64,000 nucleotides of DNA. Origin: a virus. Each line of letters starts with the position of its first letter. Position 1 is the first letter of the stretch. Position numbers and translations under genes: made by a program. This document shows positions 52,079 to 59,782 of this stretch, piece by piece. The stretch covers positions 42,331 through 106,330 of the IMG/VR virus record IMGVR_UViG_3300024999_000055; one strand, written 5' to 3'. The notes beneath the pieces are model-generated. The model saw nothing but the letters and a program-made list of their open reading frames with translations, was not told the DNA's origin and made no database searches.

Positions 52079-52810
52079 CTATTTATCTTTAATATTTCTA
52101 TTCAACCAATCGCAATATTTTTGACATTCTTCTTTACTTTTAAATCCTAGTCTCTCGCCATATGATTTATTTTTATGCAATTCAATAATACTTTCATCAA
52201 ATTCATCAACAACATTATAAATTTTAAATTCTTGATAATCATAATCATAACTATTTCTATCTTTACTAGGAGAATAACTTCTACTAAAATAAAATTTTCT
52301 TTCTGAAGAATATCTACTATCTCGTTTACTAAATTTAATCATTATAATTACACTTATAGCAGGAACATATTTACTTAACATTTTTGCACAAGCACATGCA
52401 GTTTTAGTGATTTCACCATTTGGAAATTTTGCAACTAATTTTCTCTCTTTATTACATAAGTTACATTTTTCATTTTGGTAACGCTCTATATCAGCAAACC
52501 ATACTTCACACTCTTCTATATATTGCTTTAAAGTATCACCGATATTACTTTGATAAAATTCATTAGTGACTTCTCTTTTAAGATTTTCTTCTTTATATTT
52601 TAGATCATTTTCTTTATTTAAAATATCTCTTTCACGTTGTTTATATTTATTATTTTCTTCTTTTAATCTTACATTTTCATCCTTGATATTCTCAATTTGT
52701 GACTTAACACTATCTAATAAAGCATCTTTCATTTTTTGTTGATATTCTATTAAAATTTCATCCGCTAAAGTTGGTTCATAATAAGGTGGTTCTTCATAAT
52801 AATCGTACAT
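52079..52810 (-). CDS. Coiled-coil protein with Cys cluster, 243 aa
   Basis: Residues ~15-95 are a long charged coiled coil (LKEENNKYKQRERDILNKEN). Then CNLCNKERKLVAKFPNGEIT and a CACAKML pair form a zinc-like site near residue 120-145. The C-terminal third is Ser/Tyr/Arg-rich. Looks like an elongated adaptor. GGAG precedes the ATG. Confidence 0.68.
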   Translation of the reverse strand: MYDYYEEPPYYEPTLADEILIEYQQKMKDALLDSVKSQIENIKDENVRLKEENNKYKQRERDILNKENDLKYKEENLKREVTNEFYQSNIGDTLKQYIEECEVWFADIERYQNEKCNLCNKERKLVAKFPNGEITKTACACAKMLSKYVPAISVIIMIKFSKRDSRYSSERKFYFSRSYSPSKDRNSYDYDYQEFKIYNVVDEFDESIIELHKNKSYGERLGFKSKEECQKYCDWLNRNIKDK

Positions 52811-52834
52811 ATTTTCAATCTCCTTTTTTATTTA

Positions 52835-53092
52835 TTAAATTATTACAATTTTAGATTCATGCAATATCCAAGTGCCATTATTTAAATTATTATAAACTTG
52901 TTTTCCTACATAATTATTATCATATGTAATTCCATTGTCAACAGCAGTTAATAAATATCTATCTTTATCTGAATTTTTTGAAACAATATAATAACTTTTA
53001 CCATCACAATGAGATAGAAAGAATGGTGTTTCTGGTATTTCTATTTTTTTAGAATTATTATTATTTTCTATTTTAATTTTATACATATTCAT
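52835..53092 (-). CDS. Hypothetical protein, 85 aa
   Basis: Beta-rich: MNMYKIKIENNNNSKKIEIP ... YIVSKNSDKDRYLLTAV ... GTWILHESKIVII. AGGAGA precedes the ATG. Not recognised. Confidence 0.6.
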   Translation of the reverse strand: MNMYKIKIENNNNSKKIEIPETPFFLSHCDGKSYYIVSKNSDKDRYLLTAVDNGITYDNNYVGKQVYNNLNNGTWILHESKIVII

Positions 53093-53161
53093 TTTCTCCT
53101 TTTTTTGTTTATTAAATTAAAACCAAAGATAAGTTTGATCATATATTAATTTATTTTTAAT

Positions 53162-53326
53162 TTAATCTATATAATCACATTGCAAATTATCTGTTTCCTT
53201 GCCACATATAGGACAATCAAATATCGCAACTTCTAATCCTTCATACTCTGTAGTTTCTTTTACAGCAATATCCATAGAATTAAATAAACCATTACACTTA
53301 TTACATTTCATATTAGGCAATTCCAT
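53162..53326 (-). CDS. Zinc-ribbon miniprotein, 54 aa
   Basis: MKCNKCNGLFNSMDIAVKET then DCPICGKETDNLQCDYID: two CxxC pairs at normal ribbon spacing with an extra Cys. AGGAG before the ATG. Function unknown. Confidence 0.62.
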   Translation of the reverse strand: MELPNMKCNKCNGLFNSMDIAVKETTEYEGLEVAIFDCPICGKETDNLQCDYID

Positions 53327-53351
53327 ATTTTCTCCTTTGTTCTATATTATT

Positions 53352-53570
53352 CTATTCTTCTACAATTTGAATCATTTCAACAGTATTAGGTGAGAATCCA
53401 ACACCCATTAAAAAACACTTAAACTCTTCTACTAATAACTCAATTTGAGTTTGAATCTCTGAATCTACTTTCATAAGTGTTTTGATAAGTCTACTTTCAT
53501 TATTAAATTCGTCAATGTAAGCAAAATCAATTTTAACTTTAGATTCATTTTTATGTTCTATATCAATCAT
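53352..53570 (-). CDS. Hypothetical protein, 72 aa
   Basis: First gene after the promoter at 53619-53647. Alpha/beta with a final helix ECFLMGVGFSPNTVEMI-like pattern (FLMGVGFSPNTVEMI), widespread in small phage proteins. AGGAG precedes the ATG. Function unknown. Confidence 0.65.
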   Translation of the reverse strand: MIDIEHKNESKVKIDFAYIDEFNNESRLIKTLMKVDSEIQTQIELLVEEFKCFLMGVGFSPNTVEMIQIVEE

Positions 53571-53618
53571 ATGTATTTTTTCTCCTTTCGTAAGTTTTAT
53601 TATTTAATAACTGATTAT

Positions 53619-53647
53619 ATTATACAATTATATTTATATTCTGTCAA
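53619..53647 (-). promoter_or_regulatory. Sigma-A-type promoter (TTGACA-17-TATAAT)
   Basis: TTGACA (53642-53647), 17 nt, TATAAT (53619-53624), perfect. It overlaps the end of the upstream gene's stop region (53652) and drives 53570 leftwards. Confidence 0.83.
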
Positions 53648-53651
53648 GTAC

Positions 53652-53894
53652 CTATCTAGGACAATCCCTATTCACTCCACCATTCTTTTCTACCTTAACT
53701 TCTTCTGGAGCAATACCATTTCCAATAATTTCAACTCTCCCTTCATCAAACCAGTTAGTGTCATTTACCTTACCATCTTTACTTTTTGGTGCTATTCCAT
53801 ATTGAGCACAGCCGAATAAATAATTAATTTTGCCAATAATGATACCTTCAAATCCTGTAATTTTGTCTTTCGCTTCTTTGCCTAAATTTTTCAT
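53652..53894 (-). CDS. Hypothetical phage protein of the 'KDKITGFEG' family, 80 aa
   Basis: LGKEAKDKITGFEGIIIGK ... YLFGCAQYGIAPK ... WFDEGRVEIIG is a pattern I recognise as a common single-domain family in phage genomes, without a known function. Complete. AGGAGA precedes the ATG. Confidence 0.72.
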   Translation of the reverse strand: MKNLGKEAKDKITGFEGIIIGKINYLFGCAQYGIAPKSKDGKVNDTNWFDEGRVEIIGNGIAPEEVKVEKNGGVNRDCPR

Positions 53895-53930
53895 GTAGTT
53901 TTATTCTCCTTTTTATTTTAATTAATTATT

Positions 53931-54985
53931 TTATCTAACCAATCCTTTTAACTTTTTCTGATAAGATTTAATCATCGCTTTGGTGTAAGCGATATCTACC
54001 CCTCTATCTAAGTCATACTCATCACTAGGCAGACACTTTGAAACACCCTTACATCCATCATCTAAAATCACAATGGTAGTATTTCCATTAGTTATTAATT
54101 TATATGATTCGCTACCAGAATCAATTACTTGATTAACAATTTCACCATTATGTGTAATTTTCCAATTGATTTTATGAGGCATCATTTCGTATGTATAAAT
54201 TTTATTTATTGGTTTTTGTTTTGTCTCTTTAATATCTTCGTTTTTAACTTCTTCATGTTTAATATTAATTATTTCAAATTCATCGGAACCATATCCCCAA
54301 ACTTTATTACCTATACAATATGTTTTTAAACTATGCTCTGATATTATTGTTGTTACATTTTCTTTTGTAGATATATCTACTGTTCTATAGTATTGTGGAT
54401 ATTTTTCATCTATACATATTTCCATTTTTAAACCATTAAATAATTCTACAATATCACCTAATTTAGCATGACTTTTAATTTCTTTTCTTCTTCTTTTTCT
54501 TTAATTAACTCAAGATTTTCTATTTCACATGTATGTTTAGTACCATCTTTAGATTTAATAGTTATATCTCCTTCATTAAATTCATTTATCCCACATATTT
54601 CCACTTCTTGACCTTCTATATTTATTATATCATCACATGAACCATAACAAGTATCTCTATTTTTTATTATTCTATATTTTTTACCAATTTTAATATCTTT
54701 TATATCCAGAGTTTTATTCTCTTTTTCTATAGGTTTTTCATATGTATCTTCAATAAATTCAACACTATCAATCCTAAAACATAATCTCCCATTACTATCA
54801 TTTATATTATCTAATACTTCATCATCAAATTTAATTGATAATCTATTATCGCTACCTTCAAAATCCCATCTAACAATTCCTGTTTGATCAACATACTTTT
54901 CTAAATTTTTATAATCATCTCTGATAAAACCTTTAGTGTTGATAATCCTTACTTTTTTACCTTTGTGATTTAAATTAATATTCAT
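53931..54985 (-). CDS. Hypothetical protein with duplicated N-terminal domain, split by an apparent one-base loss
   Basis: Two frames, 54458-54985 (175 aa) and 53931-54425 (164 aa), are read in turn. The second ATG has no ribosome site. Adding one A to the A4 run (54483-54486) joins them through EIKSHAKLGDIVELFNGLK into one ~351-aa protein. The N-terminal domain is paralogous to that of 51497-52063. A second beta domain (IIKNRDTCYGSCDDIINI) and a mixed C-terminal part follow. Function unknown. Confidence 0.6.
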
Positions 54986-55034
54986 ATTTATTCTCCTTTA
55001 TAATTATTTTAATAATAATTTTTACCTTATACTA

Positions 55035-55355
55035 TTACATTTTAACCTCAATCTCAATTGGTTCTTTAAGTTTCTTTAACATATCTTTTACTATTTTATC
55101 TTTATTATTATTTTTTGCCTTTTTCATTTTATCATTAATGACTTCTCTCATTAATTCTTCTCCAGACATTTTTATATTATTGATATCTGATAAATACTTA
55201 ATTACTTCATCATAAAATTCTTCATCTGTCTTATCCCAATGACTGACAACAATATCAGAATGCCGATAAAACCATTCGTCTTCCATTTTTAAATATATTT
55301 CTAACCATTCAGTATAATCTCTATCATGTAGTTTTAATTTAATTTTCCCTTTTAT
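55035..55355 (-). CDS. Hypothetical protein with AUA start, ~106 aa
   Basis: The first ATG (55286) has no ribosome site. The frame is open upstream to ATA (55353-55355), 9 nt after AAGGGG, giving KGKIKLKLHDRDYTEWLEIYLKM before the ATG. A TGA blocks further extension at 55362-55364. Helical, with basic C-terminus (DMLKKLKEPIEIEVKM). Function unknown. Confidence 0.64.
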   Translation of the reverse strand: MKGKIKLKLHDRDYTEWLEIYLKMEDEWFYRHSDIVVSHWDKTDEEFYDEVIKYLSDINNIKMSGEELMREVINDKMKKAKNNNKDKIVKDMLKKLKEPIEIEVKM

Positions 55356-55411
55356 AATTTTTCACCCCTTTTTAATATTATTACAAATGTAACAACTTGT
55401 AACAATTATTT

Positions 55412-55972
55412 TTAACCATTACCTGCAAATTCTCCGAATATTTCTTTCCTTTTTACTTCTGCAAAAGCACATGCCTCATCAAATTGGTCAAATGGGAATT
55501 TCCAATTGGATCTTTCTCCATTTCTGCAAAATTGAACCCAATATTCCTGTTCTCCACCATATGTTTTACATAAATTTACATTCCTAACACCAGTTTTGGA
55601 ATTCTTATTGGCTCCTTTTCTATGAGCCGAGTTTTCGCTGGATTCTGATACCCTTAGATTATAACGTCTATTATCCAATGTTTTCTTCATATTAATATGA
55701 TCAACTACTTGACCTTCTTTTGCTCTCATTATGTAATTATGCAAGTATGTTGTTTCCGAAATTGATTTTCCATTTTGAACACCTATATATTCACTATGAG
55801 CAACATAAAAATTGTCTATATTAGGTCTATAAACTACATTCCATATCGTATTTTTAATTCTTTCATAATCTTCTATATCAATTAAACACTCATATAAACC
55901 TTGAAACTTACCTCTGTTTCTTGGTATATAAAATTTTACATATTCATCTTCATATTTATAATCAACAATCAA
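55412..55972 (-). CDS. HNH homing-type endonuclease
   Basis: 186 aa. HNH core: YLHNYIM...VVDHINMKKTLDNRRYNLR with the DH..N..DNR..NL signature of phage HNH (AP2-associated) nucleases, followed by SKTGVRNV and an EYWVQFCRNGERSNWKF strand unit like an AP2-type DNA-binding domain. Cuts one or two strands of DNA at a target and spreads itself. TTG start 6 nt after AAGGAG. No intron is visible next to it. Confidence 0.88.
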   Translation of the reverse strand: MIVDYKYEDEYVKFYIPRNRGKFQGLYECLIDIEDYERIKNTIWNVVYRPNIDNFYVAHSEYIGVQNGKSISETTYLHNYIMRAKEGQVVDHINMKKTLDNRRYNLRVSESSENSAHRKGANKNSKTGVRNVNLCKTYGGEQEYWVQFCRNGERSNWKFPFDQFDEACAFAEVKRKEIFGEFAGNG

Positions 55973-55996
55973 TATTTACTCCTTTTTATATTAATA

Positions 55997-56260
55997 TTAT
56001 TTTGCTCCAATCTTATTCAACATTCCTATATATCTATTTCTTTCATTCATAACATAGTTTTTAAATCCACCTATTTTTACAATAAATTCTTCATCATAAT
56101 CTTCTGAATTATAAACTACATAATCATTAAATTTAACTATGTCAACAAATCCATCTGTTAAATAAATATATCCTAATCCATTCTCATATAATTCAGGACT
56201 ATCTTTATACAATTCATTATTTAATTCTGTAACTATATTTATAATTTCTTCTGGTTTCAT
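55997..56260 (-). CDS. Hypothetical protein, 87 aa
   Basis: Acidic alpha/beta protein (GYIYLTDGFVDIVKFNDYV ... IVKIGGFKNYVMNERNRY). AGGAGA precedes the ATG. No family recognised. Confidence 0.62.
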   Translation of the reverse strand: MKPEEIINIVTELNNELYKDSPELYENGLGYIYLTDGFVDIVKFNDYVVYNSEDYDEEFIVKIGGFKNYVMNERNRYIGMLNKIGAK

Positions 56261-56304
56261 GTGAATTCTCCTTTTAATTTTATTTATTTTAATATTTTAA
56301 TGTT

Positions 56305-56553
56305 TTATTTCTTCAACATTGCAAAACCAGGAATAACCAAAACAAATGCACTTAACCATCCTGCTAATCCTGCAAACATTATTTTTACTACATCAATAGC
56401 AACTACCATTCCACTAATTCCATGTCCTGCTACTGCTCCAACAACTACATTAATCAATCCTGCAATTCCACCTATGAACATTAACCATAAACCAACATAT
56501 AATCCTAAAACGATACCTGTTATAATCATTGCAATTCCTAAAATAGTTTTCAT
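56305..56553 (-). CDS. Membrane protein, 82 aa
   Basis: Starts at ATG 56553, 8 nt after AGGAGG (an ATG at 56571 would overlap the site). Three hydrophobic helices: TILGIAMIITGIVLGLYVGLW, FIGGIAGLINVVVGAVA, MVVAIDVVKIMFAGLAGWL. Gly-rich, like small holin-type or DUF-class membrane proteins, but no lysis partner lies nearby. Confidence 0.65.
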   Translation of the reverse strand: MKTILGIAMIITGIVLGLYVGLWLMFIGGIAGLINVVVGAVAGHGISGMVVAIDVVKIMFAGLAGWLSAFVLVIPGFAMLKK

Positions 56554-56593
56554 AATTTTCACCTCCTTCATTATTTAATAAATATTATAATTT

Positions 56594-56860
56594 TTATTTT
56601 ATCTTATCAATAACAAGAGTACCATCAGAATTATATATTGGAGTTAATGCTTTTCCATGACCTGAATTTACCCAATAATAATTAATCCCAGATTTTTTAT
56701 CTACAACTATAGTTACATTAGAACTAAGTACACCTAGACTTTTAGTTTCTTCTTTTACATAGAAATAATCTCCTAAAATATTATCATTTTGTTTTACTTT
56801 ATTGCAACCAGTTGTTAGAGCTATTAAAACAATAATTAAAAATGTTAATATTATTTTCAT
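56594..56860 (-). CDS. Lipoprotein (DUF6440-like), 88 aa
   Basis: ATG 56860 after AAGGTGA. Signal peptide with lipobox TTGC (MKIILTFLIIVLIALTTGCN), so lipid-anchored on the cell surface. The mature part GVLSSNVTIVVDKKSGINYYW ... LTPIYNSDGTLVID has the pattern of DUF6440 proteins. A surface lipoprotein in a phage suggests superinfection exclusion or host-surface change (inference). Confidence 0.7.
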   Translation of the reverse strand: MKIILTFLIIVLIALTTGCNKVKQNDNILGDYFYVKEETKSLGVLSSNVTIVVDKKSGINYYWVNSGHGKALTPIYNSDGTLVIDKIK

Positions 56861-56880
56861 AATTAATTTCACCTTCTCAA

Positions 56881-57189
56881 TTATAATTTATAATTTTTCT
56901 TACATTCTATTTTTACTTCTTCACATACTTCCTTTCTATACATATTTATTTTACTAATTTCATTCCTATTAACAATTAATAAACCACCGTTTGTATATCG
57001 TAAACAATATAATTCACTATCTCTACAAAAATACCAATTAAGCAATTTACGATAATCTAAAGGTAAAGTATCACCATCATCAATAAATGAATTCATTGTA
57101 TTATTATTATAATATATATCTAACACATATTTTTTTACGATAATAGTATTATCTAATTTGTTTCTTTTCTTCTTGAAAATATTAAACAT
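56881..57189 (-). CDS. Hypothetical protein, 102 aa
   Basis: Basic start (MFNIFKKKRNK), then YYNNNTMNSFIDDGDTLPLDY and a Cys-containing end (YCLRYTNGGLLIVNR ... CEEVKIECK). Its start is close to the stop of the upstream gene. Not recognised. Confidence 0.62.
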   Translation of the reverse strand: MFNIFKKKRNKLDNTIIVKKYVLDIYYNNNTMNSFIDDGDTLPLDYRKLLNWYFCRDSELYCLRYTNGGLLIVNRNEISKINMYRKEVCEEVKIECKKNYKL

Positions 57190-57194
57190 ATGTA

Positions 57195-57380
57195 TTATTC
57201 ATCCCTCCTAATCATATCCATTAATTGACTATAAAATTTATCATGACATTCACTACTGCACAATCTTCCCTCGCAACAATAGTCAATGAAATAAGTTTCT
57301 TCTTTGCACATAAAACATTGATCTAAATTTTTACTTTTGATTAATGTGTATTTGTCTAAATCACTATCTTGAAATTTCAT
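57195..57380 (-). CDS. Zinc-binding miniprotein, 61 aa
   Basis: CFMCKEETYFIDYCCEGRLC SSECH: a Cys-rich C-terminal half like a MYND- or RING-like miniature zinc fold. The start overlaps the stop of the previous gene by 4 nt (ATGA), a coupled pair. GAGGTG before the ATG. Confidence 0.62.
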   Translation of the reverse strand: MKFQDSDLDKYTLIKSKNLDQCFMCKEETYFIDYCCEGRLCSSECHDKFYSQLMDMIRRDE

Positions 57381-57553
57381 AATTTCACCTCATTTTTGTT
57401 TTTAAAATAATATTTTTGTGCTTGATGTAAATCCCATTTATTTTTACTTCTTAATTCTCTTATATCATTTATAATAGGTTTTAATTTTTCACATGGTTTT
57501 CTTTTACATTCGTCAATAATGTCACATTTTAAATAATCTTTACAAATATTCAT
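57377..57553 (-). CDS. Hypothetical Cys-containing protein, 58 aa
   Basis: MNICKDYLKCDIIDECKRKP then CEKLKPIINDIRELRSK: helical with four early Cys. AGGAGG is 12 nt before the ATG. The ATGA overlap with the next gene shows translational coupling. Confidence 0.58.
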   Translation of the reverse strand: MNICKDYLKCDIIDECKRKPCEKLKPIINDIRELRSKNKWDLHQAQKYYFKNKNEVKL

Positions 57554-57571
57554 TATATCTTATATCCTCCT

Positions 57572-58039
57572 TTAATTTAAATACTCATTATTACCACAAT
57601 CAAACATAACCATATTGAATTTTTCCATATCTTCAGGAGTTATTTTATTTTCTTTACCATCCTTTACTTTAGTATATTTATATCCGCAACATTCACCATT
57701 ATTAGTATTTATACTATTATTAATTATACTTAATATTTCTTTGTGTGATTTACCTTTTAACATATTAACATCCATATTGTAATAAATATTATAGTCGCTT
57801 GTTGTCCCAGTGATTTGTGACCAACTAACTACTATATTTTTATTTATGTTTAATTCATTGATCAAATATAAATATGCTTCATCTCTTATAGAACCACAAA
57901 CAGAATCAACAGTACAATTATCGTATGGACTAAATACTATAAGATTATTATTTATAGTGTTATGATAAACCGTATATTTTCTTTTCTTATCAAGTTTATA
58001 ATATGTATTTTTACATCCTCTTAGATATAATTTTTTCAT
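57572..58039 (-). CDS. Hypothetical protein, 155 aa
   Basis: Alpha/beta with early RKYTVYHNTINNNLIVFSPYDN and a late GECCGYKYTKVKDGK; ends CGNNEYLN. The stop of the upstream gene overlaps the ATG by 4 nt. A small folded enzyme is possible, but no catalytic signature is seen. Confidence 0.62.
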   Translation of the reverse strand: MKKLYLRGCKNTYYKLDKKRKYTVYHNTINNNLIVFSPYDNCTVDSVCGSIRDEAYLYLINELNINKNIVVSWSQITGTTSDYNIYYNMDVNMLKGKSHKEILSIINNSINTNNGECCGYKYTKVKDGKENKITPEDMEKFNMVMFDCGNNEYLN

Positions 58040-58317
58040 TTATTTACTCCTTTTCTCATTCTTCTTTTAATTTCATCTAGTAATTCTTCATCACTAAATT
58101 GTAATAAATTATTTTCCAATACCTCTTCCTCTTCTTCAACTTCTATTTTACTTAATTCTAATTGTCTTTCATATAATCTAATTTCTTCCTTACCTAACCA
58201 TTTAATCCACTTACCACATTTAGAACAATATAAACCAGTTTGTGTATTATTCTTTTTGATAAATGTATATGTCCCATTACACTTACTACAAATAAAATTG
58301 TTAATTAGATTATCCAT
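58036..58317 (-). CDS. Zinc-ribbon protein with acidic helix, 93 aa
   Basis: CSKCNGTYTFIKKNNTQTG then CSKCGKWIKWL: a complete zinc ribbon at residues ~10-35, followed by a Glu-rich helix (ELSKIEVEEEEEVLENN). Resembles transcription-factor-like ribbons; no partner known. AGGAG precedes the ATG. Confidence 0.66.
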   Translation of the reverse strand: MDNLINNFICSKCNGTYTFIKKNNTQTGLYCSKCGKWIKWLGKEEIRLYERQLELSKIEVEEEEEVLENNLLQFSDEELLDEIKRRMRKGVNK

Positions 58318-58346
58318 AATTTATTTTCTCCTTTCTGAATTAAATC

Positions 58347-58595
58347 CTAATTTTTTAAAATATTATTATTTTTAAATATAATTTTTTCATCTCTTACAAC
58401 TTCTTCAATAAACCATTTTCCCACATACTGTCTCCAACCATCCCCATAAACTTCTACACCATCTTTATAAATATTTTCTTCTTTAACTTCTCCTTGTTCA
58501 ATAAAATATTTCCCGTTTTCGTGGGTCAAATAATGAACTATATCGCCTATTTTCAATGTTGTTACGTCAAATGCTACATCAACTTTATTATCCAT
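58347..58595 (-). CDS. Hypothetical protein, 82 aa
   Basis: ATG 58595 chosen with AAGGTGAT upstream; the ATG at 58607 overlaps the site. Small beta barrel composition (TLKIGDIVHYLTHENGKYFI ... GDGWRQYVGKWFIEEV), reminiscent of the SH3-like set in this window. Function unknown. Confidence 0.6.
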   Translation of the reverse strand: MDNKVDVAFDVTTLKIGDIVHYLTHENGKYFIEQGEVKEENIYKDGVEVYGDGWRQYVGKWFIEEVVRDEKIIFKNNNILKN

Positions 58596-58636
58596 ATAAC
58601 ATATCACCTTTCTATTTTATAATAATCAAAACCAAT

Positions 58637-58920
58637 CTAAGATTTCAAATCAATATTCTTTAACATTCCTGCATACATTTCATCATCAGGTCTATTGTCC
58701 ATATGCCATTGTTCAAATTCTCTTAACTTAATAATATCTTTTTCAGTTGTTTCATCAAGATAAAAATACCAGTTCTAAGTACATTGCAAGAAGGAGTTGA
58801 AAATTGAACAATAGAATTTAATGTCCCATAATTTGCTTCCGTACCTTCTAAAGCAACAATTCTTCCATATACACTTTTATTAAGAACTACTGGTTGTCCT
58901 AAATATGTTTTATTTAACAT
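58637..58920 (-). CDS. SH3-like phage protein, apparently frameshifted, preceded by structured RNA
   Basis: ATG 58920 with GGAG. First frame 65 aa (VVLNKSVYGRIVALEGTEAN ...) and stop 58723. Adding one base to the T5 run read on the minus strand (58762-58766) continues as YLDETTEKDIIKLREFEQWH... to a stop at 58637, giving about 94 aa. The 5' leader holds the structured element 58965-59128, so this gene may be its regulated target. Confidence 0.55.
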
Positions 58921-58964
58921 TTATTTTCTGCTCCTTTTTTGTTTGTTATTATATTTAATTTTAA

Positions 58965-59128
58965 TGTATAGCAAAATACCCGATTACGTCCAGTAACTCA
59001 CGGTACGGTCTAATTTAGTTCTACCATGTCACCTTTCATCTATCGCATGGATTCCCTGGGAACAGGATACTTGTCTGTTGACCCTTACTAAATCAAATAA
59101 TCCCCACTGGTTTACCGTTTGCTATACA
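58965..59128 (-). ncRNA. Structured, GC-richer RNA candidate of unknown family
   Basis: About 44 percent G+C in the core by hand count, versus a strongly AT-rich surround. A perfect 11-bp terminal stem (58965-58975 with 59118-59128) encloses: AATTTAGT/ACTAAATC (59012-59019 with 59087-59094), hairpins CCATG/CATGG (59024-59028, 59046-59050) and GGG+AACAG/CTGTT+CCC (59058-59084), plus ACGGTA/TACCGT (59000-59005, 59113-59118) and CCAGT/ACTGG (58990-58994, 59106-59110) which interleave as a pseudoknot. One pair is G-U only if read on the minus strand. Sits in the leader of the 58920 gene. No known RNA family recognised; no ORF. Confidence 0.7.
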
Positions 59129-59155
59129 ATATTAATATCTTAAATTTTATTGAAA

Positions 59156-59367
59156 TTAACGATCTTCATTATTGCATTGGAATCCTTTTACTCTGTAATT
59201 ATCATTATCGTCTATATCCCATATAATCAACCATTTTAATTTACAATTATTACATATAGTTTCAGATTCCAAATAATCTGTTTCAATTATTTTTAATTTT
59301 TACCACAACTAGGACAAAAAGCAATTGGTATATTAGTTAAATTAAATTTAATTTTACTTAAATCCAT
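59156..59367 (-). CDS. Zinc-ribbon protein, apparently frameshifted
   Basis: ATG 59367. First frame MDLSKIKFNLTNIPIAFCPS-CGKN stops after 24 aa. Adding one A to the A5 run (59297-59301) continues KLKIIETDYLESETICNNCKL... to 59156, giving CPSC...CNNC, a complete zinc ribbon. That the second Cys pair appears only after the repair strongly supports one gene. First gene after the promoter at 59409-59437. Confidence 0.6.
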
Positions 59368-59408
59368 ATTTATTCCTTCTTATATTTATATTATATTTCT
59401 TAATCATT

Positions 59409-59437
59409 ATTATATTTATAATCTGTTCCATTGTCAA
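59409..59437 (-). promoter_or_regulatory. Sigma-A-type promoter (TTGACA-17-TATAAT)
   Basis: TTGACA (59432-59437), 17 nt, TATAAT (59409-59414), perfect. Upstream of the zinc-ribbon gene and the structured RNA region. Confidence 0.85.
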
Positions 59438-59455
59438 GCATTATTTTACTATATT

Positions 59456-59620
59456 TTAAAATTTATTATGCATATCAACCCGTTCTATTTTATAGCCAAG
59501 ACCACTATAATGCCGTTCAAAATAATCTGCATTCCAACCACCTTGAAAACTTATTTCCTCCCCATCAACTTCTAGTATCCATGAGAATTGTCCATTGATT
59601 ATTTTACATATTTTATCCAT
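59456..59620 (-). CDS. Hypothetical protein, 54 aa
   Basis: MDKICKIINGQFSWILEVDG then EEISFQGGWNADYFERHY and GLGYKIERVDMHNKF. Beta-rich small domain. AGGAGG supports the ATG. Unknown. Confidence 0.6.
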   Translation of the reverse strand: MDKICKIINGQFSWILEVDGEEISFQGGWNADYFERHYSGLGYKIERVDMHNKF

Positions 59621-59634
59621 AATATAATTCCTCC

Positions 59635-59778
59635 TTAAATATGTTTCTTTCCGCTAAAAGATATAAAATCAGGATGCTTTGAATTTTCTTCACATCTTTC
59701 ATACCATTTTTTATAACTCCACTTTGGATAAATGGCAGTTATAAATATTAAAAATATAATAGACAATATTATTTTCAT
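59635..59778 (-). CDS. Small membrane protein, 47 aa
   Basis: MKIILSIIFLIFITAIYP is one transmembrane helix (or uncleaved signal); the rest WSYKKWYERCEENSKHPD is polar. GGGAGG before the ATG. Function unknown. Confidence 0.58.
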   Translation of the reverse strand: MKIILSIIFLIFITAIYPKWSYKKWYERCEENSKHPDFISFSGKKHI

Positions 59779-59782
59779 AACA

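Noticed and set aside
14202-55358. Explaining the ATA starts as G-to-A sequencing errors
   Set aside because: The needed error rate would put stop codons in the large intact genes; local modification-linked errors cannot be excluded but are less likely.
58965-59128. Resemblance of GTACCGTGAG and GAAAGGTGA to 23S rRNA and of CATGCGAT to group II intron domain V
   Set aside because: Only short stretches match and the order and stems do not fit either; kept as an unknown RNA.
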